A stretch of DNA of 64,000 bases, taken from NCBI RefSeq assembly GCF_000014565.1, contig NC_008268.1:2604001-2668000 (forward strand), in the 5' to 3' direction. This document shows positions 24,476 to 32,449 of the stretch, in pieces. The number at the start of each line of letters is the position of its first letter. Within the stretch, counting starts at the first letter, position 1. Both the position numbers and the translations under genes were made by a program. The stretch comes from Rhodococcus jostii RHA1 (lineage in GTDB: Bacteria; Actinomycetota; Actinomycetes; Mycobacteriales; Mycobacteriaceae). The notes beneath the pieces were generated by a model. It had not been told where the DNA came from, searched no databases, and saw only the letters and a program-made list of their open reading frames with translations.

Positions 24476-25306
24476 TCATCGGCTGACGCTGCCGGCGTCG
24501 ACCGGCAGGGCGACGGAAGTGATGTATCGCGACTCGTCCGAGGCCAGGAACAGCGCGGCGTTGGCCACGTCGACCGGCTCGATCCACGGAATCGGCAGCA
24601 TGTTCATCGTCACGGCGGCCGCCGCGAACTCTTCACGGGTGGGGTGCTCGAGGTCGGGCCGGAACGCCCTCCGCACCATGTCGTTCTGGATCATGTCCGT
24701 GTCCACGTTCGTGGGATGCACACTGTTGACCCGCACCCGGTGCGGCGCGAGCTCCTTGGCCAGCGACCGCATCAGCCCCACCACCCCGTGCTTGGCCGCG
24801 GTGTAGTGGGCGACGCCGACGAGCCCGCGCAGACCCGCGATGGAACTCGTGAGGATCATCGCCCCGCCGCCCCGCTCGATCAGGTGTGGAGCCGCCGCCG
24901 TGCACGTGCGCCACACCCCCGTCAGATTGACGTCGAGCATCGTCTGCCACGTCTCGGAGTCGAGCTCCAGCGCGGCACCCGAGGACGTGATGCCCGCCGT
25001 GGCGCACACGAAGTCCAGCCCGCCCAGCTCGCCGGCTGCCGCGGTGACCGCCTCGGCGAGCGCCGTTCCGTCGCGCACGTCCACCTGCGCGGTCACGATC
25101 CGGCGACCGGTGTCCCGGACCAGTTTCGCGGTCTCCTCGAGATCCTCCGGACTCGCCGGTGGCGTCACCACCGTGCCGACCGGGCCGCACAGGTCGACGG
25201 CGACGACGTCCGCGCCCTCCTGTGCGAACCGCAACGCCTGCGCCCGGCCGATCCCGCGTGCGGCACCGGTGACCAGGACGACTCTTCCGTTCACTCGACC
25301 TGTCAT
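24476..25306 (-). CDS. Mycofactocin-type SDR oxidoreductase
   Basis: 276 residues. The cofactor loop TGAARGIGRAQALRFAQEG is followed by an insert after the acidic strand (DLCGPVGTVVTPPASPEDLE) before VRDTGRRIVTAQVDVRD. That insert is the mark of mycofactocin-coupled SDRs, which bury NAD and re-oxidise through mycofactocin. The active site is SSIAG plus HYTAAK. The C-terminal ASDESRYITSVALPVDAG is also typical. It is 3 bp from the next SDR in the run. The mycofactocin biosynthesis genes are not in the window. Confidence 0.85.
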   Translation of the reverse strand: MTGRVNGRVVLVTGAARGIGRAQALRFAQEGADVVAVDLCGPVGTVVTPPASPEDLEETAKLVRDTGRRIVTAQVDVRDGTALAEAVTAAAGELGGLDFVCATAGITSSGAALELDSETWQTMLDVNLTGVWRTCTAAAPHLIERGGGAMILTSSIAGLRGLVGVAHYTAAKHGVVGLMRSLAKELAPHRVRVNSVHPTNVDTDMIQNDMVRRAFRPDLEHPTREEFAAAAVTMNMLPIPWIEPVDVANAALFLASDESRYITSVALPVDAGSVSR

Positions 25307-25308
25307 CT

Positions 25309-26109
25309 CTACACCTTCTGGGTCAGTCCGGCGTCGACCACGAGTTGTGTGCCGGTGATGTATCGCGATTCGTCCGAGGCCAGGAACAGCAGCGCATTGC
25401 TGACGTCCCGCGAGTCCAGCCACGGAACGGGCAGCATGTGGTTCGCCGCGAGGACGGGGACGACGTCGTCCCGGGTCGGATTCGCGAGGTCCGGCCGCAG
25501 CCGTGCCATCGTCTCCGGGTTCAAGGTCATGCGGGTGCCGACGGCGCCGGGGTGCAGCACGTTGACCCGGATGAACTGCGGGCCGAGTTCGTTGGCGAGG
25601 GTCCGGGCCAACCCGACCACCGCGGTCTTGGACGCCGAATAGTGGGCGGCCCCGGCCACCGCCTTGATTCCGGCGGTCGAACTGACGATTACGACGGAAC
25701 CGCCGCCGTCCCGCATCGCCGGGACCGCGGCCTTCGCCGTGTTCCACACACCGGTGAGGTTGACGTCGAGCGATCGGTGCCAGACCGCGTCGTCGATCGT
25801 CCACGCCGGGCCGGGGTTGTCGCAGACACCCGCGTTCGCGACGACGACGTCGAGAGGGCCCAGTTCCGCGACTCCGGCGTCGACGGCCGCGCACAACGCC
25901 GCCGGGTCGCGCACATCGGCGTGCGCGAGCACCGCCCGCCGGCCGAGTTCGCCGACCAGCCTTCCGGTTTCGGCGAGATCTGCCTCGGCCGACGGCAGAT
26001 CGACGACGACGACGTCGGTGCCCTCCTCCGCGAGCCGGACCGCGTGACTGCGTCCCATGCCGTTCCCGGCACCGGTGATGAAGGCGACCTTGCCTGCCAT
26101 CCGTGACAT
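25309..26109 (-). CDS. SDR-family oxidoreductase (mycofactocin-subfamily-like)
   Basis: 266 residues. TGAGNGMGRSHAVRLAEEG is the cofactor loop, VVDLPSAEADLAETGRLVGE lacks the long insert of its neighbour, NAGV is conserved, and the active site is SSTAG with HYSASK. The two SDRs share the C-terminal LFLASDESRYITG motif, so they are probably an old tandem duplication. It is probably a steroid or terpenoid alcohol/ketone dehydrogenase. ATG at 26109 is used. Confidence 0.85.
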   Translation of the reverse strand: MSRMAGKVAFITGAGNGMGRSHAVRLAEEGTDVVVVDLPSAEADLAETGRLVGELGRRAVLAHADVRDPAALCAAVDAGVAELGPLDVVVANAGVCDNPGPAWTIDDAVWHRSLDVNLTGVWNTAKAAVPAMRDGGGSVVIVSSTAGIKAVAGAAHYSASKTAVVGLARTLANELGPQFIRVNVLHPGAVGTRMTLNPETMARLRPDLANPTRDDVVPVLAANHMLPVPWLDSRDVSNALLFLASDESRYITGTQLVVDAGLTQKV

Positions 26110-26122
26110 CGGTTTGTCCCTT

Positions 26123-26377
26123 CTAGTCCAGGCGGCCTGGAGTCGGGTAGCTGCGCAGGGAGAGCCCCACCCGCCCGTCCTCCACCGCGTCGTCGATCGA
26201 GCCGCGCAGCGCGCCGCAGGTGGGGACGAACATCGAGTGCTCCCCCTCCTGCGCACGCCGGGCGAACTCCGGGCAGGTCTGCTCGGCGTCGTCCAGCCAC
26301 TGCACGCTCGTGTGCGCCTCGCTGTATTTCTCCACGAGCACCGCGTTACCGCAGCGCCGGCATTCGACCGGAAGCAC
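26123..26377 (-). CDS. Small four-cysteine protein coupled to KstD
   Basis: 84 residues with CRRCG at the N-terminus and later Cys at about 35 and 54, a possible zinc ribbon or metal site. The start GTG follows the KstD stop directly (TGAGTG), so the two are translationally coupled. No known family is recognised. Its place behind a flavin dehydrogenase suggests an accessory role, such as an electron-transfer or stabilising subunit (inference). Confidence 0.6.
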   Translation of the reverse strand: MLPVECRRCGNAVLVEKYSEAHTSVQWLDDAEQTCPEFARRAQEGEHSMFVPTCGALRGSIDDAVEDGRVGLSLRSYPTPGRLD

Positions 26378-28045
26378 TCAACTCACCACCCCGGCTGCAT
26401 GCCGAGCGCCGACCCAGCCGAACACCATCGCGGGACCGATCGTCGCGCCCGCCCCGGCGTAGTCGTTGCCCATCACGGACGCCGACGTGTTGCCGGTGGC
26501 GTAGAGGCCGGGGATCGGTTCGCCGCTGCTGCGGCACACCTGGCTGTGCTCGTTGCAGACGAGCCCGCCCTTGGTGCCGAGGTCGCCGGCTTCCATCCGC
26601 ACCGCGTAGTACGGGGCCTTCTCCACCTCGTCCATGGTCGGGTTGGGCAGTCGCGGGTCGCCGTAGTACCGGTCGTAGGCACTGTCGCCGCGGCCGAAGT
26701 CGGCGTCGACCCCCGCCCGCGCGAATCCGTTGAACCGGGCGATCTCCGCGGTCAGCGACTCCGCGGGAACGCCCATCTTCTGCGCGAGTTCGCCAAGGGT
26801 TGCGGCGCGCTGCATCAGCCCCGTCTCGAACCATTCCGCGGGGAACTTCTGCCCGGGCATCACACCACCGAACTGGTAGCGGCTCTTGGCCTTCGAGTCG
26901 AACACGAACCACACCAGGTCGTGGCCCCCGGCGATCTGGTCGTGAACGAACGACACGTACGGGGACGCCTCGTTGGTGAACCTCTTGCCGTTCTGGTCGA
27001 CGATCAGCGACGGCGGAATCGACCGCTCCGATACCAGGACGTGCATGATGCCGTCCGGCCGCCGGAACGACGGCATCCACCAGGCGTCGTCCATCAGATC
27101 GACGGCCGCGCCGACCTGCTCGCCGGCGACGATTCCGTCTCCGGTGTTGTCGGGTGAGCCGGCGCTGTAGTTGTCCTTGCCGCCTTCCCGGAGGTACCGC
27201 TTGCGCATCTCCTCGCTCTGCTCGAATCCGCCGGTGGCCACCATGACGCCGCGGCGGGCACGGATGCGCAGTTCCCGTCCCCCGGACTCGACGACCGCGC
27301 CCGTGACAGCTCCGGATTGGTTCGTGACCAGACCCTTCAGCGGGGAGTTCAGCCACAGCGGAACCCCGGCCTCCTGGAGCGTGAGCCGCAGCCGGCCGAC
27401 GAGGGCCTGCCCCAGAGTCTCCATCCGCCTGCGCCGCAGCATCGCCACGACCGAACGCCAGCCGACACCCAGCGCGGTCCTGCGTCCGGCCCAGGTGCGG
27501 AAGAACATGTTGAGGTGGCGGAATTCGGTGGACGTCATGTACAGCCCACCCGGCATCGCGAGGGAGTTCGGCCGCTGCAGGTCGCCGTCGGCACCGAGCT
27601 GGTTCATGTCGAACGGCAACGGTTCGACCGTCCGCCCCTTCGGCCGTCCGCCCACGTTCTCGGGGTGGTAGTCGGAATAGTCCTCGCACCAGGAGAACCG
27701 GAGATGCGGGCAGTTCTGTTCGAAGAACCTCATCATGGCCGGGCCCTGCTCGATGTACGCGTCGAGGCGTTCGGCCGGCACGCTGTCGCCGACGATCGAC
27801 TCCAGGTACTTCCGGACGTCGCCGGGGTCGTCGGCGCGGCCTTCACGGACGAGGATCGGCGAGTTGGGAATCCACAGGGCGCCACCCGACAGTGCCGTCG
27901 AACCGCCGTACACCCCGGACTTTTCGACGACGAGGGTGTCGAGCCCTCGCTCGGCCCCGGCGAGGGCGGCGGTCATTCCACCGGCACCGCTGCCGATCAC
28001 CAGGAGATCTACCTCCCGGTCCCAGTTCTGCTCGTCTACGCTCAT
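26378..28045 (-). CDS. 3-oxosteroid 1-dehydrogenase-like FAD enzyme (KstD family)
   Basis: About 555 residues. The N-terminal VDLLVIGSGAGGMTAALAGA is the FAD Rossmann motif, and EKSGVYGGSTALSGGALWIP is the characteristic second block. The C-terminal GNTSASVMGNDYAGAGATIG is the KstD-type substrate and flavin motif. The family introduces the C1-C2 double bond into 3-ketosteroids, the step that with 9-alpha-hydroxylation opens ring B. ATG at 28045 is preceded by GGAAGG at 8 nt; a GTG 9 bp upstream is less likely. Related fumarate-reductase-type enzymes act on other ketones, so the steroid substrate is inferred from neighbours. Confidence 0.85.
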   Translation of the reverse strand: MSVDEQNWDREVDLLVIGSGAGGMTAALAGAERGLDTLVVEKSGVYGGSTALSGGALWIPNSPILVREGRADDPGDVRKYLESIVGDSVPAERLDAYIEQGPAMMRFFEQNCPHLRFSWCEDYSDYHPENVGGRPKGRTVEPLPFDMNQLGADGDLQRPNSLAMPGGLYMTSTEFRHLNMFFRTWAGRRTALGVGWRSVVAMLRRRRMETLGQALVGRLRLTLQEAGVPLWLNSPLKGLVTNQSGAVTGAVVESGGRELRIRARRGVMVATGGFEQSEEMRKRYLREGGKDNYSAGSPDNTGDGIVAGEQVGAAVDLMDDAWWMPSFRRPDGIMHVLVSERSIPPSLIVDQNGKRFTNEASPYVSFVHDQIAGGHDLVWFVFDSKAKSRYQFGGVMPGQKFPAEWFETGLMQRAATLGELAQKMGVPAESLTAEIARFNGFARAGVDADFGRGDSAYDRYYGDPRLPNPTMDEVEKAPYYAVRMEAGDLGTKGGLVCNEHSQVCRSSGEPIPGLYATGNTSASVMGNDYAGAGATIGPAMVFGWVGARHAAGVVS

Positions 28046-28121
28046 CGTGCACACCTTCCGAAGTGGTCTCGATCACACCCTGCCGGTGTCAATTGCTTTT
28101 TCCCACAGCCCTTCCCGCGGA

Positions 28122-28182
28122 GCGGGAGAAAGCGGCGCCGCCGCCGGGCGGGAGAAAGCGGCGCCGCCGCCGGGCGGGAGAA
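28122..28182. repeat. 26-bp GC-rich tandem repeat between the flavin reductase and KstD genes
   Basis: The unit GCGGGAGAAAGCGGCGCC plus GCCGCCGG occurs at 28122-28147 and again at 28148-28173, with a partial third start (GCGGGAGAA) at 28174-28182. It is in the 143-bp gap on the operon transcript and can fold into GC-rich hairpins. It encodes no protein. Confidence 0.8.
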
Positions 28183-28188
28183 GAGCGG

Positions 28189-28707
28189 CTACGTGGCCGC
28201 GGTGAAGATGCCGAGTCCGCCGCGGTACACCAGGAGCGGCGGCGCATCCCTGAGCACGTCCAGGCCGGTGACGCGCGCGACGACGATGGTGTGGTCACCG
28301 GCGTCGTGCTCGAATTCGACGGTGGCCTGCACCCGGGCCAGCACGCCATCGAGCGCCGGGGCACCGTTGCGGGCGTGCGACCACCCGACGTCGGCGAACT
28401 TGTCGGCACCGCTGGTCGCGAACGTCCCGCACACGTCGCGCTGGTCGTGGGCGAGGACGTTGACGCAGATGTGTTCGCTCGCGCGCAGTCGCGGCCAGCT
28501 GGTCGACGTCCGTGCGGGGCTGAACGACACGTACGGCGGGTCCAGCGACAGCGACACGAAGGACTGGCAGGTGAAGCCGTGGGGGCTCTCGCCGTCGTGC
28601 GCGGTGATCACCGTGACGCCGGTGCAGAAGTGCCCGAGCACGGACCTGAGCTCGGCGGGGTCGATGCGTCGTGCCGTCGGCGGCACGGGTTCTTCGGTTC
28701 GGGTCAT
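28189..28707 (-). CDS. Flavin reductase (HsaB-like) of a two-component monooxygenase
   Basis: 172 residues of the split-barrel flavin reductase family. SVLGHFCTGVTVITAHDGESP and FTCQSFVSLSLDPPYVSFSP are the conserved first strands, and HARNGAPALDGVLARVQATVE and TIVVARVTGL follow. It makes reduced FMN or FAD for an oxygenase partner. The HsaA homologue at 32450-33631 is the best candidate partner, although it lies in the next transcription unit. It is the first gene of the minus-strand run. Confidence 0.82.
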   Translation of the reverse strand: MTRTEEPVPPTARRIDPAELRSVLGHFCTGVTVITAHDGESPHGFTCQSFVSLSLDPPYVSFSPARTSTSWPRLRASEHICVNVLAHDQRDVCGTFATSGADKFADVGWSHARNGAPALDGVLARVQATVEFEHDAGDHTIVVARVTGLDVLRDAPPLLVYRGGLGIFTAAT

Positions 28708-28836
28708 CGTGTCTCCTCGGATCGACGGGTTGCGTTCAGCCTGGCCGCGGCGTCTGCCGGCGGGGAATGCCCCGTCCCGCCCAGCGGCAGGGTTTCGCGT
28801 GTCCGGCGGTCGGCGCACGGTTGATAGGCTCGGGAA

Positions 28837-29574
28837 ATGCCATCGTCCGACCCCACACAGAGCTCCGGGTTCGCCGGCCTCCGATCGACGAGCTGGCCGG
28901 TACTCGGCATCCTGTCGTTCGGCGAGGAACTGTCCGGTTACGACCTGAAGAAGTGGGCGTCGTACAGTGTGCGTTTCTTCTACTGGAGCCCGTCCTTCAG
29001 CCAGGTGTATTCGGAGCTGAAGAAGCTGGAAGACCTGGGATACGTGACGTCCCGGACCGTCGTGGACGACGAGGCACGGGTGAAACCCAAGCGCCTGTAC
29101 AAGATCACGGACGCGGGCATGGCCGTCATGCGCAGCTGGGCGCGGGAGGCGCCGATCGATCCGCCCGTCCTCAAGCACGGCGTGATGCTGCGCATGTGGC
29201 TCGGTCACCTCACCGAGCCGGAGCAGCTCAAAGATGCCCTGAAGGAGCACATCTCGTACGTGGAGGGGATGAGCAGGCAGGCCGCGCTCGACGCCCGCGA
29301 TTCCGACGTCGAACCCACGTGGGCGTTCGCGCACATGGTCAACAAGTGGTCCGAGCGGTACTACGCCGCCGAGAGCGAGCTCGCGAAGCAGATGCTCGCC
29401 GACATCGACGAGGCAGTCGAGCGTATGCACGGTGAAGGGACGCCGGAACATCCCGGTGTGCCGAAACCGACCGCATCACATTCGATCCGGCGCTCCCGCG
29501 AGGCGCAGAAGGAGTACCAGGCCGCAATGAAGGCGGCTCAGGACGCGGACGACGAGGCCGAGCGCGAAGACTAG
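28837..29574 (+). CDS. PadR-family transcriptional regulator
   Basis: 245 residues. SWPVLGILSFGEELSGYDLKKW is the PadR winged-helix start and YSELKKLEDLGYVTSRTV the wing with its preceding helix. A long C-terminal helical region (EQLKDALKEHISYVEGMSRQ) is the dimerisation part. It is divergent from the KstD operon across 129 bp, so it probably represses that operon in response to an aromatic or steroid compound (inference). The 3' end overlaps the esterase gene by 4 bp. Confidence 0.85.
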   Translation: MPSSDPTQSSGFAGLRSTSWPVLGILSFGEELSGYDLKKWASYSVRFFYWSPSFSQVYSELKKLEDLGYVTSRTVVDDEARVKPKRLYKITDAGMAVMRSWAREAPIDPPVLKHGVMLRMWLGHLTEPEQLKDALKEHISYVEGMSRQAALDARDSDVEPTWAFAHMVNKWSERYYAAESELAKQMLADIDEAVERMHGEGTPEHPGVPKPTASHSIRRSREAQKEYQAAMKAAQDADDEAERED

Positions 29575-30524
29575 TCGACCGGAGTCGACGCCGGTTCGGC
29601 CACCAGAGTCCGGAGCCGAGGCCACAGCTCCCGCCGCGCGGTCTGCGCCGCGGCCATCGCGTCGATCGTCAAGAATCCGTGGAACATTCCCTCGACCCGC
29701 CGGCACTGCACGGGAACACCGGCGTCGGCGAGCGCCCCGGCATACTTCTCCCCCTCGTACCGGAGGGGATCGCGTTCGGCGGTGATCACGATCGCGGGTG
29801 GGAGCCCGCCGAGGTCCTCGGCCCGGACCGGGGCGGCATAGGCGGGTACGGTCTCGCGGTGGGTGGGCAGATACTGATCCCAATACCATTGCATCGCAGA
29901 ACGGGTGAGGAAATGATCCTCCGCGAACAGCTCGTAGGACTCGGTGTCGAAGACCGGTTCGATGACGGGGTAGATCAGTAGCTGTCCGGCGACGGCGGGG
30001 GCCTCCCGGTCCCGGGCCATCAGCGCCGCGACCGCCGCGAGGTTGCCCCCACTGCTGTCGCCGGCGACGAGAAGACGGTCCGGATCGCCGCCGAACTCAC
30101 GGGCGTGCTGCGCGACCCAGCACGTCGCGGTGTAGGCGTCGTCCGCTGCGGCGGGCCACTGCGATTCCGGGGCGAGTCGATAGTCGACGGAGACGACGAC
30201 GGCGCCGATCCCGTTGCACATCGCGCGGCAGAAGCCGTCGTGGCTGTCGAGGTCGCAGATCACGAACCCGCCGCCGTGAAAGAAGACGACGACGGGCAGG
30301 GATTCCGCGCGATGCCCTGCCGGCAAATAGATCCGCACGGCAATCGGTCCGGCGTCGCCGCGGATCTCCCGGTCGCACACACTACCGACCGGCTCGGGGT
30401 CGGCGACGGCCTTGCGTCCCGCCCTCGTCGCCGCCCGCGCCTGCGCGCCCGTCATGGTCTCCACCCGGGGGAAGTTCTCGTTCAGTCCCCGGAGGATGGT
30501 TTCGGCCTGCTCGTCGAGCGGCAT
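29571..30524 (-). CDS. HSL-family alpha/beta hydrolase (esterase)
   Basis: 317 residues of the hormone-sensitive-lipase family. The oxyanion motif is HGGGF (VVVFFHGGGFVICDLDSH), the nucleophile is Ser in LLVAGDSSGGNLAAV, and the catalytic Asp and His fall in TAERDPLRYEGEKYAGAL and GMFHGFLTIDAM. It hydrolyses carboxyl esters or lactones. It is not a C-C-bond hydrolase of the HsaD/MhpC type, so it does not supply the missing meta-cleavage step; it could act on esters formed by the Baeyer-Villiger enzyme. It starts 20 bp after the IclR gene. Confidence 0.85.
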   Translation of the reverse strand: MPLDEQAETILRGLNENFPRVETMTGAQARAATRAGRKAVADPEPVGSVCDREIRGDAGPIAVRIYLPAGHRAESLPVVVFFHGGGFVICDLDSHDGFCRAMCNGIGAVVVSVDYRLAPESQWPAAADDAYTATCWVAQHAREFGGDPDRLLVAGDSSGGNLAAVAALMARDREAPAVAGQLLIYPVIEPVFDTESYELFAEDHFLTRSAMQWYWDQYLPTHRETVPAYAAPVRAEDLGGLPPAIVITAERDPLRYEGEKYAGALADAGVPVQCRRVEGMFHGFLTIDAMAAAQTARRELWPRLRTLVAEPASTPVD

Positions 30525-30544
30525 TCGTGCTCCTTCGTCCCGCC

Positions 30545-31336
30545 TCAGGCGGAGTATCGGTCGGCCCGTCCGGCGGCCGGCGTCGCGGTCGACATGTAGT
30601 TGCGCCAGGTGCCCTTGGCGGACATGCGGATCGGCGCGGTCAGGCGGTGATCGAGCTTGATCTGGCTGCTCGGACCGCACACGGAGATGGCCGCGACCAC
30701 GTTGTCCTCGGTGCCCACCGGCACGGCGACGCAGCTGACGCCCACGAGATCCTCTTCCCGGTCGTACGCCGCTCCGCGTTCCCGGGTCTTCTGCAACTCG
30801 GCACGGAATGCCGCGGGCGAGTCGATGCTGAATCGTGTGCTGCGGGGCAGACCCGCTTCGACGACGCGGTCGACCACGGACTCGGGCGAGTGGGCCAGCA
30901 GCACCTTGCCGACGCTCGTACAGTGCGCGGGTTGGCGGCCGCCGACGCGGGACGGCAACCCGACCCCGAACCGTCCGGCGATCTTCTCCAGGTACACGAC
31001 ATCGATCCCCTCGAGCACCGCGAGGTGCACGGCGTGCCCGGTGAGCCGGTGGAGTTCGTGCAGGAACGGCAGGGCGGCCCGGTGCAGACGGTCCTGGTGC
31101 ACGGCCAGCGACCCGAGTTCGAACAGCCGCATGCCGAGTTCGTAGTCCCGGCCTTCCCGGCGGAGCCAACGCAGCTGGACGAGACGTTCGAGCATCCGGT
31201 GCGCGGAGGAGCGCGGAAGCCCCGTGCGGCGCACGATCTGCGCGAGCGTGAGCCTGCCCGGGCCGTCGAAGGCGTCGAGGAGAAGGGCGGCGCGATCGAG
31301 GCCGGCGGTGGGGGTGGGGCTGAGTGTCGTCGTCAT
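30545..31336 (-). CDS. IclR-family regulator of the steroid-type region
   Basis: 263 residues. The HTH is RLTLAQIVRRTGLPRSSAHR, and the effector domain runs from GHAVHLAVLEGIDVVYLEKI to SCVAVPVGTEDNVVAAISVC. ATG at 31336 was chosen over an upstream start because the longer frame would place the start near the operator palindrome. A perfect 20-bp palindrome lies 65 bp upstream. It probably controls itself, the esterase and perhaps the hsaC-hsaA-kshA unit. Confidence 0.87.
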   Translation of the reverse strand: MTTTLSPTPTAGLDRAALLLDAFDGPGRLTLAQIVRRTGLPRSSAHRMLERLVQLRWLRREGRDYELGMRLFELGSLAVHQDRLHRAALPFLHELHRLTGHAVHLAVLEGIDVVYLEKIAGRFGVGLPSRVGGRQPAHCTSVGKVLLAHSPESVVDRVVEAGLPRSTRFSIDSPAAFRAELQKTRERGAAYDREEDLVGVSCVAVPVGTEDNVVAAISVCGPSSQIKLDHRLTAPIRMSAKGTWRNYMSTATPAAGRADRYSA

Positions 31337-31400
31337 GGGGACCTCCGTAGCGGCGCTGCTCGGTGCGGCGACGCGGTGTGTGACTGGCGACACTTACTAT

Positions 31401-31420
31401 AAATAGGCATATGCCTATTT
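31401..31420. promoter_or_regulatory. Perfect 20-bp AT-rich palindrome, candidate operator
   Basis: AAATAGGCATATGCCTATTT is a perfect palindrome with no mismatch, strongly AT-rich against the genome background. It lies between the end of the hsaC-like gene and the IclR gene, 65 bp before the latter's start, in its probable promoter. It is the likely site of autoregulation. Confidence 0.65.
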
Positions 31421-31457
31421 GCAATAGTGGTGCCTGAACGACCCCGTACAGCCCAAA

Positions 31458-31496
31458 GGCCCGGCGCACGCATCGAGTGGATACGCACACCGGGCC
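31458..31496 (-). terminator. Terminator hairpin after the hsaC-like gene
   Basis: On the minus strand GGCCCGG (31496-31490) pairs with CCGGGCC (31464-31458). The stem extends with G-U pairs around a 13-nt loop, followed by TTTGGGC. It separates the kshA-hsaA-hsaC transcript from the IclR unit. Confidence 0.55.
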
Positions 31497-31506
31497 CGGA
31501 CACCCC

Positions 31507-32412
31507 TTACATGGCCGCCAGCGGCTCGCTTCCGGACCAGTCGTGGCCCCAGTAGCTGTCGGCGGTGATCTCCTCCGCGGAGTAGTACTTCTCGTCCACC
31601 TTCATACCCTCGGTGCCGAACTCGATGTCCCAGCCGCCGGGGGCACGCACGTAGAACGACACCATCTTGTCGTTCGTGTGGCGGCCGAGGGTCGAGGAGA
31701 CGGAGAACCCGTCCTTGACGACGCGGTCGAGCGCCTGCCCGACGGCGTCGAGCGTGTCGACCTCCACCATGATGTGCACCAGTCCCGGCGCCCCGCCGTG
31801 CGGTGCGGGGCACAGCGCCAGGCTGTGATGCCGCTCGTTGACACCCAGGAAGCGCACCCGCATCGGACCGAACTCCGGCGGTGCCGGGATGCGGAAGGCG
31901 CCGCGGGGCAGGAAGCCGAGCACCTCGGTGTAGAAGTCGAACGCCCCGCTGAAATCCATCACCGGCAGCACCACGTGGCCGAGACCCTGCGCCCCCGTCA
32001 CGAACTTCGCACCGAACGGGGTCACCACCGGACTGTGGTCGAGTACGGCGCCATGGAAGATCTCGATCGTCACACCGGTCGGATCCTGGAACGTGACGAC
32101 CTCTTCGACGCGGCGGGCATCGGCCTCTTCCACCGACAACGGTTTGACGGCGATCCCGGCACCCTCGACCGCCTCCTGGACGCGGACCAGGCCCGCATGA
32201 TCGCGGACCTCCCACCCGATGGTGACGACCTCGTCCGTCTCACCCGGCACGATCACGATGCGGGCCGCACGCTCGTCCATGCGGAGGTACAGGGCGTCCT
32301 CGTCCGGGCCCGATCCCTCGGCGAATCCGAGCACGTCGAACGCGAACGTGCGCCACCGCTCCAGGTCGTTGGTCTGGATCTTGACGTAGCCAAGCCCCTT
32401 GATGTCTGTCAT
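31507..32412 (-). CDS. Extradiol ring-cleavage dioxygenase (HsaC/BphC type)
   Basis: 301 residues with two VOC domains, the size of type I extradiol dioxygenases. The iron ligands are H146 (GLGHVVLPV), H213 (GLVHIMVEV) and E264 (WDIEFG). HsaC opens the catechol ring of 3,4-DHSA in steroid degradation, and BphC does the same with dihydroxybiphenyl. The neighbours HsaA and KshA favour the steroid role. The order kshA, hsaA, hsaC is tight and co-directional. Confidence 0.87.
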   Translation of the reverse strand: MTDIKGLGYVKIQTNDLERWRTFAFDVLGFAEGSGPDEDALYLRMDERAARIVIVPGETDEVVTIGWEVRDHAGLVRVQEAVEGAGIAVKPLSVEEADARRVEEVVTFQDPTGVTIEIFHGAVLDHSPVVTPFGAKFVTGAQGLGHVVLPVMDFSGAFDFYTEVLGFLPRGAFRIPAPPEFGPMRVRFLGVNERHHSLALCPAPHGGAPGLVHIMVEVDTLDAVGQALDRVVKDGFSVSSTLGRHTNDKMVSFYVRAPGGWDIEFGTEGMKVDEKYYSAEEITADSYWGHDWSGSEPLAAM

Positions 32413-32449
32413 GTGTTGTCCTTCTACTGTTTTCGAGGTCCGACGGCGG

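Noticed and set aside
28122..28182. CRISPR array
   Set aside because: Two and a third copies of a directly adjacent 26-bp unit with no spacers and no cas genes.
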